From IMG/VR virus record IMGVR_UViG_3300025620_000048, positions 1 to 24,299 of that record: a stretch of DNA of 24,299 nucleotides. The stretch is one strand, 5' to 3'. The stretch is from a virus. The notes beneath the pieces are model-generated. The model was not told where the DNA came from. It searched no databases and was given only the letters and a program-made list of their open reading frames with translations. Both the position numbers and the translations under genes were made by a program. This document shows, piece by piece, positions 1 to 8,111 of the stretch; positions within the stretch are counted from its first letter, which is position 1; each line of letters begins with the position of its first letter.

Positions 1-649
1 GTGCACCTGATGTTCTTACTACTGTGCTATCTACTTCAATTGTACCTGTTGAGGTTATTGTACCACCTGTAATACCGTTTGTAGTAGCTATAGAAGTAAC
101 ACCTGAGCTTGTAACATATCTTCCGTCAAGATCAACTGTTACTGCACTAAGACCAGATCTATTAAGTGTTAATACACCATTAGATGTACTAAAAGATGCA
201 GAACTTAAATAATAATTTGTTGTTGTATCTTTAGAAATAATCTCAATAGTATCTGTAGAAACATCTGTCTTTATTGTAATGTTAGCACCTGCCTTAAATG
301 TAAGTGTATCATTATTATTATCTGCAACAATATCAGATTGACCAGCTGCTGCAATATTTTTAAATATGTTTTGAGCTGAACCTCTATCACTGTTTGATAA
401 AGTTATTGTACCACTTGTTGTTATTGTTCCTGTACCAGATAAACCATTAGAACCCGTAACAGTAACTGAGGTTATAGTACCTGTTCCACTTCCTGCACCA
501 ATATCAGATAAAAGTTGTGCTTTAGTTCTATACTTCAATGCTGAACCATCCCATACTAATATACCAGTATACGTACTATTATCATTACCTATACTAGTAA
601 CACTAGATGATCCATTTATTTCTATTGAAGATAAAAAACTTATAGCCAT
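1..649 (-). CDS. Tail fibre protein, N-terminal part (cut by window edge)
   Basis: The minus-strand reading frame opens at the ATG at 647-649 and stays open to the left edge, so only the N-terminal 216 or so residues are present. The start reads MAISFLSSIEINGSSS and is followed by a 'GILVWDGSALKYRTKAQL' segment of the kind found at the N terminus of many phage fibres. The rest is low-complexity beta repeats rich in Gly, Thr and Ser, for example 'GLSGTGTITTSGTITL' and 'GITGGTITSTGTIEVD'. The same repeat type appears in the complete fibre gene at 748-3150, so the two are probably paralogous modules of the host-recognition apparatus. A terminator sits just upstream, so this gene may have its own promoter in the 98-bp gap. 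Receptor and C-terminal tip cannot be judged. Confidence 0.85.
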   Translation of the reverse strand, partial: MAISFLSSIEINGSSSVTSIGNDNSTYTGILVWDGSALKYRTKAQLLSDIGAGSGTGTITSVTVTGSNGLSGTGTITTSGTITLSNSDRGSAQNIFKNIAAAGQSDIVADNNNDTLTFKAGANITIKTDVSTDTIEIISKDTTTNYYLSSASFSTSNGVLTLNRSGLSAVTVDLDGRYVTSSGVTSIATTNGITGGTITSTGTIEVDSTVVRTSGA

Positions 650-680
650 GACATTTTATTCTTTGTTTGCAATATACGTA

Positions 681-732
681 TTTTTAAAAAAAAGGGGAAA
701 CACTAAATTCTAGATTTAAATGCTTCCCCTTT
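681..732 (-). terminator. Rho-independent terminator after the 800-aa fibre gene
   Basis: Perfect 9-bp inverted repeat AAAGGGGAA (691-699) and TTCCCCTTT (724-732). Read on the minus strand it is followed by a run of eight T residues. It begins about 15 nt after the fibre stop codon and separates the two fibre genes. Confidence 0.85.
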
Positions 733-747
733 AAATTCTACTCTTTA

Positions 748-3150
748 TTATCCTACAAGTTGCATTACTACTGTAATATTATTTGCACCTAAATTACTAG
801 TTGCAGTAAATGTTACAGTTCCCGTTGTTTGATCAGCAAGAACATCCATAAATACCTGTCCACCTTTACTATCATAAGTTTGAATAATCCAAGGTCCGTT
901 AGCTAATCCATGAACACCTGTTGCAATTGAAAAGGTGTTTGTATTAGTTGCTGGATAAGTACCTGTGTATGATCTTTTAGATTGAGCACTTGCTAATGTT
1001 GCTGGTGTTACATATCTAAATGTATCTGTTCCTGCATCTACTTCAGTTTGTGTTGCAATCTCTGTAACACCAACTGATCCTGTTGCAGCATTAGGTAATG
1101 TTCTTTTACTCATTGATGTAATAACACCATCAGTAACATTAATCTGATCTACAACATCTACATTACTTGTATCAAGATCTGTACTAGTACCAATCTCTTT
1201 GTTAAATGTACTTGCTAGTTGAGCATCACTAATTCCACCTGCTTTAACAGTAATGAATCCAGTTGCTGTACCAGCAAAAGTTGCACTACTAAATCCAGCA
1301 ACACCTTTTTCAGTTGCTCCATCTGTAGCACCTACACCCGCAATGTTTTGATCTTGTATTACTATAGCATAATCTGAAGCTGGAGGATTAGAACTTGCTG
1401 CAATTGTTTGATTAGCATAAATTGTATCACCAACCTCTACTGCTACCGTGCTTCCATTAAATGTTATAGTACCATCTTTAGTAACAACAAAGAAATCACC
1501 CGTTGTAAGAGCAATATTACTTGCTCCTGCTATTGCTGGTGAGTTTGTAGATGCATCATATCCACCTTGGAATACACCAACTCCGGCTACAAGTGCTTGT
1601 ACTTGTCCTAAGTTAACACCATCTGTGCCTGCAGTACCTGATGCTACACTAGTTAATTTTTCCCCACCTATACTTAAAGAAGCAGTTGGAGTTCCAAGTA
1701 CATTAAGTGGTATGTCTACTAAGGGTGCTTCTACAACTGCTCCTCCAGCACTATCATCACCTAATAAGATTTTATCATCTGATTCTGCAAAACCGCTATG
1801 TCCACCTGCAGAAGCAACTATACCAGCTGCAGAGTAATCAACTTCTACATTAGGTACTGTTGTTGCTGTTCCTGTTACTTTAGCTCCATTTGATGCAGTA
1901 ACGCTAGTAACTGTACCAACTGTGTAAGTTCCTAAAGTTAAATCACCCAATATTACTTGAGAAGAAGAACCTGCTCCAGCAATATTAATTGTACCTGAAG
2001 TAGTAATAGGACCTCCAGTAATTGTTAATGCATTACCTGTTTCAGTAATTTCTATACTTGTTACACCTGATCCAGAGTCATTAACCCATTCTACTACACC
2101 CGTTGAAGAAACAGCAAGTCTTTGCCCGTTTCCACCAATTCCTAATGTAGCTAATGAATTTGCAGCATCTGAAAATAATATATCTCCTTTAGTATATGAT
2201 GATTTACCTGTACCACCATTTGCTTCAGTTAATGTACCAGCTAGTGTAATTGTTCCACTAGTTGTAATAGGACCACCACTTGTTGTTAAACCTGTAGTTC
2301 CACCACTTACATCAATAGAAGTTACAGAACCTGCACCTGCATTGATATAAGTTGCAACTTGAGATAAGTTTGCAAATTTAGCATTGCTATCTTTACTATC
2401 AGAAAATATAACTTTATCTATTGCTTGTAATGTAACAGCTGTTCCATCTGCTGCTGCTAATACAACGTTATCTGTACCTGCATAATCAACTGCTAATGTT
2501 CCAGCTCCTGTAATAGCACCACCAGTTAAACCAGCTCCAGATCCTACAGAAGTTACTGTACCATCTTTTCCAAAACCAGGAAACTTACCTAGTTGTTCAT
2601 AATAGATAGTTTGATCATCTGCTGCAGAGTACCATAGAAAGTCTTCATCTGTAATTACTCGTTGAGTTGTTGCTAAAATAGCATTTGCTGCACCTGAATA
2701 TGCAATGTTTACTGTTGGAGTATCTGTTGTTTTTCCGGTTACACTAATACCTGTTCCAGAAGATACATCAGTTACTGTACCATCAAACTCATCATTTGAT
2801 GTAACTGTTAGTGTATTACCAGATCTAGTTACAGTTGTTGTACCAGCTCCTACTATTAATACATCATCATTAGTTCCGTCTGATCCAACAAGTCTTACAC
2901 CTGCTGTTCCATTTGTTGAACCAACACCTGATAAATCATAAGTTGTGTCACCATCTGCACCTGTTGTTATATCAACCCATGCACTACCATCATATAACTT
3001 TAGATTATTTGATGTTGAATTATAATATATTTTACCAGCTACTCCTGTTGGGTCGGCCCCAAGAGGTTGAATTATTACATTCTGAAGCTGGTTACTGTTC
3101 AGGTTAATATTACCTGAGACATTTAAACCCGTTAGAAATTGTACTGCCAT
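748..3150 (-). CDS. Tail fibre protein, repeat-rich (800 aa)
   Basis: A long, Gly/Thr/Ser-rich beta-structured protein, almost certainly a tail fibre or receptor-binding appendage. The N terminus (MAVQFLTGLNVSGNINL, then 'GKIYYNSTSNNLKLYDGSAWVDI') is a typical fibre attachment and start motif. The middle is built of degenerate repeats of the form 'TSI...G-LT..GGPITTSGTI', around residues 130-420. It includes the widespread fibre motif 'GTLTEANGGTGKSSY', followed by 'GDILFSDAANSLATLG'. Further on, 'EIATQTEVDAGTDTFRYVTPATLA' is another motif common in tailed-phage fibres. The last 70 or so residues (GVHGLANGPWIIQTYDSKG to VVMQLVG) form a small beta domain probably at the tip. It follows the 180-aa fibre-like gene and ends at a strong terminator. 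Function as a fibre is secure; the receptor is unknown. Confidence 0.9.
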   Translation of the reverse strand: MAVQFLTGLNVSGNINLNSNQLQNVIIQPLGADPTGVAGKIYYNSTSNNLKLYDGSAWVDITTGADGDTTYDLSGVGSTNGTAGVRLVGSDGTNDDVLIVGAGTTTVTRSGNTLTVTSNDEFDGTVTDVSSGTGISVTGKTTDTPTVNIAYSGAANAILATTQRVITDEDFLWYSAADDQTIYYEQLGKFPGFGKDGTVTSVGSGAGLTGGAITGAGTLAVDYAGTDNVVLAAADGTAVTLQAIDKVIFSDSKDSNAKFANLSQVATYINAGAGSVTSIDVSGGTTGLTTSGGPITTSGTITLAGTLTEANGGTGKSSYTKGDILFSDAANSLATLGIGGNGQRLAVSSTGVVEWVNDSGSGVTSIEITETGNALTITGGPITTSGTINIAGAGSSSQVILGDLTLGTYTVGTVTSVTASNGAKVTGTATTVPNVEVDYSAAGIVASAGGHSGFAESDDKILLGDDSAGGAVVEAPLVDIPLNVLGTPTASLSIGGEKLTSVASGTAGTDGVNLGQVQALVAGVGVFQGGYDASTNSPAIAGASNIALTTGDFFVVTKDGTITFNGSTVAVEVGDTIYANQTIAASSNPPASDYAIVIQDQNIAGVGATDGATEKGVAGFSSATFAGTATGFITVKAGGISDAQLASTFNKEIGTSTDLDTSNVDVVDQINVTDGVITSMSKRTLPNAATGSVGVTEIATQTEVDAGTDTFRYVTPATLASAQSKRSYTGTYPATNTNTFSIATGVHGLANGPWIIQTYDSKGGQVFMDVLADQTTGTVTFTATSNLGANNITVVMQLVG

Positions 3151-3178
3151 TATTTTATTTATTTAGTTGTTATTATAT

Positions 3179-3721
3179 TTAATTTAAAAAGACACATCCT
3201 GAAAAAGATGCAGCAAATGTTATTTTTAATTGTTGTGAACTTATATATTCTACATTACCTACTACTACTGTATTTGCACTATCTACTACTGTTACGGAAG
3301 GATACTCTCCTAAGTTATGTGTAACTGTCCAAATAGATGACGCTACTTCAAAACATTCTGTATATGTACCTTGATCTGCTAATACTCCTTCTAGGTCAAG
3401 TATTGTACAAACACTACTTGGTGTCTCAGGACAACTTACACTTGCTTTTAAGTTAATCTTTGCTAAAGGTTCTACAAATACCCCGGCTGTTTCTGTTGCA
3501 GCTACTACTTTATTACTAGATGCATTTTGCCAATCACATAAATCTTTTCTAATAACTGCTAATTCCATATCTGTGTAACAGCATGCTTCAATGCCAAATC
3601 TAATAGATTGAAAATTTGCATATACTTGTTTTGCAAATGTTTGTTCTACATTTATTTGTTTTAGTAGTGCAAGTTCTTTTACTTTTTCAGCATTAGAATA
3701 AGATCTTATTGCTTTAGCCAT
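3179..3721 (-). CDS. Fibre-like virion protein with HNLGxYPSVTVVDS C-terminal domain
   Basis: A 180-aa protein. The N-terminal 60 or so residues look helical (SNAEKVKELALLKQINVEQTFAKQVYANFQ). The last 50 residues carry 'IWTVTHNLGEYPSVTVVDSANTVVVG...FSGCVFLN'. This is a widespread small beta domain at the end of phage tail fibre, tail spike and appendage proteins. Cysteines are frequent (CC around 47-48, plus C62, C97, C105). It lies one base from the zinc-ribbon ORF and directly before the large fibre. A fibre adaptor, short fibre or baseplate-like appendage is the best guess. The C-terminal domain is recognised by pattern; the partner proteins are inferred from position. Confidence 0.75.
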   Translation of the reverse strand: MAKAIRSYSNAEKVKELALLKQINVEQTFAKQVYANFQSIRFGIEACCYTDMELAVIRKDLCDWQNASSNKVVAATETAGVFVEPLAKINLKASVSCPETPSSVCTILDLEGVLADQGTYTECFEVASSIWTVTHNLGEYPSVTVVDSANTVVVGNVEYISSQQLKITFAASFSGCVFLN

Positions 3722-3722
3722 A

Positions 3723-3902
3723 TTATTTATTTCTTAAATCTTGTATCTGTTGCCTAGCCAATTCTCTATTCAAATTACTTGAGGTAGATACATCTGCTTC
3801 AGCTTTTGTTTTACATTGTTTACATACAATAACTCCATTACCTAATGAAGCTTTTTGACATCCACAAGTAAATTGTTTATTACAGTGAGCACAGTTTGCC
3901 AT
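3723..3902 (-). CDS. Zinc-ribbon miniprotein (59 aa)
   Basis: A 59-codon frame from the ATG at 3900-3902 to a TAA at 3723-3725. The protein begins MANCAHCNKQFTCGCQKASL and continues '...VIVCKQCKTKAEAD'. Three cysteine pairs (CxxC at 4/7, CxC at 13/15, CxxC at 27/30) are the layout of a small zinc ribbon or treble-clef knuckle. The rest is a polar helix. It fits exactly between the 191-aa gene (12-nt gap) and the 180-aa gene (1-nt gap), which supports it being real. Zinc-ribbon minis are common in phages of this type. The role is unknown; it may be structural or aid assembly. Confidence 0.8.
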   Translation of the reverse strand: MANCAHCNKQFTCGCQKASLGNGVIVCKQCKTKAEADVSTSSNLNRELARQQIQDLRNK

Positions 3903-3914
3903 TTCTTTTTGGTT

Positions 3915-4490
3915 TTACATTAAATATTTTGAACTAGATCCACAGTCTCCTGATGGACAAGATATTTTATTTAGTCTACTTTTAGCATAGTTATAAAGTT
4001 GCATACCATGTGCAGCAGATTGACAATATTCTACATTGGCAACAGCAGCATCAATAACAGTTCTTATATAACTCATTTCAGCCAATAGTGATTGTTTTTC
4101 TGAATCTGGCTGACAAGCTTGAACTTCTAAATCACATAATACTTCATAATAAGTAGTTAGTAATCTAGTTACTCTTAAATGATTATATTCTACATAAACT
4201 TTAGAGTTAGGTGATACACTATACTTAATAATATAAACACCATCAGGAATCTTTTCTTGTGTAGTTCCACAACCGGTAGTTTGCAAAGCCATTGTACATG
4301 CCGTAAGACACATATCAAAATCTTTATCAACCTTTATAAGAACAGGAACACTAAAGCCTGGGAGAGTAATTAATAACTCTTCACAATCCACAGCAAGCTC
4401 TGAACTATATTGACTTGTATCTTTAATACATAGTAAATCACAGTTGGATACTGTGGGTATTTCTAAACTTAATATATGTTTGCTTGCCAT
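3915..4490 (-). CDS. Cys-rich virion/ring protein candidate (191 aa)
   Basis: A 191-aa protein with about a dozen cysteines, ending 'ISCPSGDCGSSSKYLM'. The centre reads 'IPDGVYIIKYSVSPNSKVYVEYNHLRV', a pattern I associate with a conserved small structural protein in crAss-like phages. A helical second half follows (residues 115-175). It has no signal peptide or membrane segment. It is transcribed after the 400-aa virion gene, beyond a terminator, and before the zinc-ribbon and fibre genes. That position fits a connector/tail ring protein or a fibre-holding component. The family link is from memory, so the specific role is an inference. A tail-tube-like role in a contractile or long-tailed phage is an alternative. 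Confidence 0.65.
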   Translation of the reverse strand: MASKHILSLEIPTVSNCDLLCIKDTSQYSSELAVDCEELLITLPGFSVPVLIKVDKDFDMCLTACTMALQTTGCGTTQEKIPDGVYIIKYSVSPNSKVYVEYNHLRVTRLLTTYYEVLCDLEVQACQPDSEKQSLLAEMSYIRTVIDAAVANVEYCQSAAHGMQLYNYAKSRLNKISCPSGDCGSSSKYLM

Positions 4491-4545
4491 TTTTTAGTAC
4501 TTTATTACACTATATAGATAATATACAAAAAATAACAGACAATAT

Positions 4546-4579
4546 AAAATAAAAAGAGCAGGAGATTTCTCCCCTGCTC
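4546..4579 (-). terminator. Rho-independent terminator after the 400-aa virion gene
   Basis: Inverted repeat GAGCAGG (4556-4562) and CCTGCTC (4573-4579), with a further G-C pair in the loop. On the minus strand it is followed by TTTTTATTTTAT. It starts about 30 nt after the stop of the 400-aa gene. Confidence 0.85.
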
Positions 4580-4607
4580 AATTATTTCAACTATAAAGTC
4601 TTAGAGT

Positions 4608-5810
4608 TTACCAGTAAGCATTCTCTTCAACAGGAACATCATTACCTTTTGCAGTTGCCCACGCAGATAAAGCATCCATTAGTTTTTCAACTTCTGCTTG
4701 TGCAGCAGCATCAGAACATTTTACATAGATCTTATATACATACTGATCATTATCAAACACTCCAGAAGGATTGTTGAATCTTGGTACAGAATGTTGGATG
4801 TAATATGCTTTGTATGTTGCAGTACGGTCTACAGCAGATAAGAGCTCATCAGACATTTCAATCTCTCTCAATCTAGCACTATCAGCATTTCCTTGGTTAT
4901 AAGGAGACTGACGGTATCTTTCTGACATGATTAAATCTCTAACTACTTCTTCACCTTGAGTTTGTTGCATTGAACCTGGAGTTCTTGAAGCAACACCACA
5001 GTCATTACATACTTCACCTGTTTCATCCAATTCAGAAACAATGATTTCAACTGGTTCAGCATTAAAATGATCTCTTGTGTCAAAAGAACAGTTACCAAAT
5101 ACAGTATCAACATAGGCTCCAACAAAGTTGGCAGCAGCACTTACTTGGTCAGCAACTGGATCAGTTGAAGGTGTGTAAGTTCCGTCTAAAGCCTCAGCAA
5201 TAGTGTAAGTTGTAGCAACACCTGCTACAGTAGCAACAATACCACCTCCTGATGCTTCAGCAACAAAAGGCTTGATTAATGGATCAGCTAAAGCCATTTG
5301 AGCCATAGTAGCTAGTACTAATACTGGATCAATATACTCTTGTCCATCAATGCAGCAAATGTTTGCTGAATCAGCAATTGCATAAGCATTGTGATTTAAG
5401 AATCTTAGTGCAGGTGAACCCTTTACATCAATTCTCATAAATTGAGTTTTACCACATGGTGCACAATCAGCTGCTAATGAAAGACTAGCTGTTGCTTGAG
5501 ATGCAGTAAGGCAATTTGCTTGCCATAATCTTGTAATATATCTTGGGTTGATCCCTTTAGATTTTACAGATTCTTTGTACCCACCGTGTCCAGGATTGTT
5601 TCCAATAGTATCTTTAGAATAGAATGAACCTTGTACAACGTAGCCAAGTGCTCCTGCAACAGGTGCTCCTGGTAATGCTACTGATGCCCAAGTGGAATCA
5701 TCTACTAAAGCTACTTGACCAGCGGTAAGAGCGCTTGTTGCAGTACCTGCTGTTGCCAGCGTGCTGTCTGCAATAAACGTCTTGTTAAACGCATGATTAA
5801 AATAAGCCAT
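4608..5810 (-). CDS. Abundant virion structural protein candidate (400 aa)
   Basis: A 400-aa protein starting MAYFNHAFNKTFIADSTL. The N-terminal 60 residues are Ala/Thr-rich, followed by 'NPGHGGYKESVKSKGINPRYITRLWQ'. Unusual cysteine patches follow: 'ADCAPCGKTQF' near 115, 'ICCIDGQEYIDPVL' near 151, and 'EVCNDCGVAS' near 262. The C-terminal third is mixed alpha/beta and ends 'VEENAYW'. It has its own terminator and a 125-bp leader, which suggests a highly expressed transcript. I believe it belongs to a virion protein family seen in phages of Bacteroidota. I cannot tell whether it is a tail-tube or sheath-like protein, a head decoration or a tail hub component. It lies directly after the ring/stabilisation gene, which favours the neck or tail. 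Protein is secure; role is not. Confidence 0.7.
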   Translation of the reverse strand: MAYFNHAFNKTFIADSTLATAGTATSALTAGQVALVDDSTWASVALPGAPVAGALGYVVQGSFYSKDTIGNNPGHGGYKESVKSKGINPRYITRLWQANCLTASQATASLSLAADCAPCGKTQFMRIDVKGSPALRFLNHNAYAIADSANICCIDGQEYIDPVLVLATMAQMALADPLIKPFVAEASGGGIVATVAGVATTYTIAEALDGTYTPSTDPVADQVSAAANFVGAYVDTVFGNCSFDTRDHFNAEPVEIIVSELDETGEVCNDCGVASRTPGSMQQTQGEEVVRDLIMSERYRQSPYNQGNADSARLREIEMSDELLSAVDRTATYKAYYIQHSVPRFNNPSGVFDNDQYVYKIYVKCSDAAAQAEVEKLMDALSAWATAKGNDVPVEENAYW

Positions 5811-5935
5811 AATTATTAATTTTGTGTAAGGACCATTACCCTCACTGGTTATAAATAAAGATTTTAACAGTTTACTCTGCTCGTAACTTATGTGTTACTA
5901 TAATAATATAATCAATTTTTATTAAAAATCATATA

Positions 5936-6640
5936 TTAATTATTTCTTTCTGCTGCTTGAACACCTCTTTGTGCTTGATACATATTTTCTATATCACCAG
6001 CAATTAATGCTGCAGTGTCATCTAACATAACTTCTACTAAGTCATCTTTAAATTGACAATTTACATTTGTGGTACTTGTTAATCCTGTATAAGGATCAAC
6101 ACAACCTTCTACTTGTATTAGTACAGGTTTTTCATAATAAGTCAATATAGGATTAACAATATTAAAATTGCTAGTCCTATATATTCTTATTGTATTTCCT
6201 AACATAGTACAAAATGTTTCACCCCAATCAAAATCTGGATTTTTTAATGGATCCCTTAATAACAATGATACATTTGCTTCTTCAGCTAAATATACAGTCA
6301 TTGACCTTGGTGTACAACAATCATCTTTTGCTTGTGTAGTAACACGTTTAAATTCAAGATATGTATCTACTGGAAAATTATTTGACTGAAAGTAATCATC
6401 TGTCTCAGCACCAGTAAGGCTTAACTCTCTAAGTAATGGTTGTAAATCATCTATTCTTTTTTTAGATAATTCATCACCTTCCTTATACATGTTTCCACCA
6501 TGTAGATTTCTTCTACACCACTCTATTTGTGCTTTATTAAAAGCCTCAACAAATTGCCAACACTCTATATTATCATAGTCATTGCTGTCTAGCTTATTAA
6601 GCCTTTGTTTTAATTTAATTAAGAGTGTACTATTTTCCAT
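5936..6640 (-). CDS. Tail stabilisation / head-tail ring protein (P22 gp4-like)
   Basis: A 234-aa protein with the pattern of the crAss-like tail-stabilisation or first ring protein, which docks below the portal like P22 gp4. Features I recognise: an N-terminal helix 'LKQRLNKLDSNDYDNIECWQFVEAFNKAQIEWCRRNLHG'; 'KRIDDLQPLL' around residue 61; 'YLAEEANVSLLLRD' around 123; 'FDWGETFCTMLGNTIRIY' around 139; and a C-terminal 'FKDDLVEVMLDDTAALIAGDIENMYQAQ'. The length suits the family. It lies after the capsid genes and before tail genes, the expected place for a connector. Assignment is from remembered sequence pattern, with gp4-like function known for the family. Confidence 0.72.
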   Translation of the reverse strand: MENSTLLIKLKQRLNKLDSNDYDNIECWQFVEAFNKAQIEWCRRNLHGGNMYKEGDELSKKRIDDLQPLLRELSLTGAETDDYFQSNNFPVDTYLEFKRVTTQAKDDCCTPRSMTVYLAEEANVSLLLRDPLKNPDFDWGETFCTMLGNTIRIYRTSNFNIVNPILTYYEKPVLIQVEGCVDPYTGLTSTTNVNCQFKDDLVEVMLDDTAALIAGDIENMYQAQRGVQAAERNN

Positions 6641-6651
6641 TAGTTATATGT

Positions 6652-7671
6652 TTATGAATTCCAATATGGTTCTATCTTATCCATTAAAGAAAGAAGTTCA
6701 TCTTCATTATCCGGCTTCTGTAAAAACTCAAGAACTTCAGATGGTCTTTTACCCATTCTGATACCACTATCAATTGGTTCAATCCATCCTCCAGCTTTTG
6801 TTGTAATAAACCTATAATATAAACCATCTTTAATTAATGCTCTAATTTTTAATTCTTCCATATCAAGTTGAGAAACATCTAAAAACTGCTGTGCAGCTCT
6901 TTTTTTGTTTGACTCTCCACCATGACCATTAACGTATGCATCCATGTTTTCATACATAACATCATTGGGTGTATTCTTTGTATACTGTACACTGTCTACA
7001 TCTGCTACTTTAGCTACATACATTAATTTTGTAGGATTAGTATCATACAAACTTTGTAAAGCAGATAAAGCTTTATTCTTTAATTTAGTTAATTCAGTTC
7101 TTGTTGTAAGAGTTTCTTCAACAGTATCTAAATAAAACTTAGGATTATTTTGTGATTTCTTAGCTTCTTTCAATGATCCTGCAACAATAGAAAATCCACC
7201 TGCTCTAATTGCATGAAGTTTAATTCTATCATATGGATCTACTTCACCATCTAAAAACACTGGATCATTACCACATCTTAAACTAATTTTATCCCAAAAT
7301 TTAGAGTTATCTGGCTTCATGACAGTTAACTTATTCCAAAAATCTTTATCATCTGGATCAACTACATTTGCAGCTAACTCAGCTTCAAGCTCAGAAACTA
7401 CTTTTCTAATTTCTGCAATTTTAGCCTTTTTTTCTTTGGGAGGTAACATTTTTACTTTTGGATCAAATTCATTCAATCCAGTAATGTACCTCTTCACTCC
7501 GTTCATTTCTAAACATGCAAGTGACTCCTCATGAAATACCCCATCATGTAGGGATAGACCATAAGTTTCTAAACCCATATTTTCCTTATTAGGATTAAAG
7601 TATGGTCTTATAGCAATAGTGCTGGTCTTTTTTGTATGTTGATACTTTTCAACAATTGTGTAATCTTCCAT
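6652..7671 (-). CDS. Conserved structural-module protein, function unknown (339 aa)
   Basis: A 339-aa soluble, charged protein with no signal peptide or membrane segment. It starts MEDYTIVEKYQHTKKTSTIAIRPYF and contains 'NMGLETYGLSLHDG...EESLACLEMNGVKRYITGLNEF', then a basic/acidic helical stretch 'PPKEKKAKIAEIRKVVSELEAELAANV' (about 76-102). Downstream are 'FWDKISLRCGNDPVFLDGEVDPYDRIKLHAIRAGGF' and a long helical C terminus. The pattern looks like a family that travels with capsid genes in uncultured Bacteroidota phages, but I cannot name a role. Its place between the 84-aa protein and the ring protein suggests a head completion, neck or assembly factor. It has a separate leader with an inverted repeat. 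Confidence 0.7.
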   Translation of the reverse strand: MEDYTIVEKYQHTKKTSTIAIRPYFNPNKENMGLETYGLSLHDGVFHEESLACLEMNGVKRYITGLNEFDPKVKMLPPKEKKAKIAEIRKVVSELEAELAANVVDPDDKDFWNKLTVMKPDNSKFWDKISLRCGNDPVFLDGEVDPYDRIKLHAIRAGGFSIVAGSLKEAKKSQNNPKFYLDTVEETLTTRTELTKLKNKALSALQSLYDTNPTKLMYVAKVADVDSVQYTKNTPNDVMYENMDAYVNGHGGESNKKRAAQQFLDVSQLDMEELKIRALIKDGLYYRFITTKAGGWIEPIDSGIRMGKRPSEVLEFLQKPDNEDELLSLMDKIEPYWNS

Positions 7672-7787
7672 TTTTTGGTTTTTAAAAATTAATAATTATT
7701 ACTCTGGTCAAATTGTATACCGTAGTATACGCTTCTATTATTACTAATATTTCTAAAGCAAGGTTTAACCCTTGCTAAAGTATTTGA
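7672..7787 (-). promoter_or_regulatory. Intergenic region with inverted repeat upstream of the 339-aa gene
   Basis: 116 bp between two late genes. It holds GTATAC-CGTA-GTATAC (7715-7730), an inverted repeat whose arms are themselves palindromic. Beside it on the minus strand is TACAATTTG, one base longer than the Bacteroidota -7 consensus TAnnTTTG. It could be a promoter with an operator. This is suggestive only. Confidence 0.35.
7750..7777 (-). terminator. Possible weak terminator after the 84-aa gene
   Basis: Inverted repeat AGCAAGG (7757-7763) and CCTTGCT (7770-7776), about 12 nt after the TAG stop of the 84-aa gene. The following minus-strand sequence is A/T-rich but has only a short T run, so termination may be partial. 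Confidence 0.5.
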
Positions 7788-8042
7788 CTATACTTCTTCA
7801 ACTACTGGTATAACAACTTTAAGTAAGCCTGCTGTATGATATATATCTCCTGTCTTTAGTCCTGCTGCAATTGCTGCTGCATTATCTAAATACGAAGAAG
7901 AAACAGCCACATCACGTATCCAAGATATTACTTCATTTACATGTAGTAATCTTGCGTTTCCTGTTTCTGCTCTTGATACACCGTCATAAGCTGGGCTCTC
8001 AAATTGTTGCTTCAACTTAGTTATTTGTTTTGGTGCTGCCAT
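7788..8042 (-). CDS. Small virion-associated protein candidate (84 aa)
   Basis: An 84-aa protein with no cysteines or membrane segment. The C-terminal half 'DNAAAIAAGLKTGDIYHTAGLLKVVI' follows a pattern often seen at the ends of phage virion and fibre proteins (alanine-rich helix, then a 'GDIYxT' beta turn and strand). It sits between the major capsid terminator and its own weak terminator, so it is made from its own message or by read-through. A capsid accessory or decoration protein is possible; the role is not established. Confidence 0.6.
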   Translation of the reverse strand: MAAPKQITKLKQQFESPAYDGVSRAETGNARLLHVNEVISWIRDVAVSSSYLDNAAAIAAGLKTGDIYHTAGLLKVVIPVVEEV

Positions 8043-8061
8043 GATTGTTATATTTATTAGT

Positions 8062-8100
8062 TAAAAATAAAAAGGGAGGAGGTATTAGCCCCTCCCCTTT
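8062..8100 (-). terminator. Rho-independent terminator after the major capsid gene
   Basis: Imperfect GC-rich inverted repeat, AAAGGGAGGAGG (8072-8082 region) against CCCCTCCCCTTT (8089-8100), with one bulge and one mismatch. On the minus strand it ends in TTTTTATTTTTAA. It starts about 12 nt after the capsid stop codon. Confidence 0.85.
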
Positions 8101-8111
8101 AATTATGGTTC

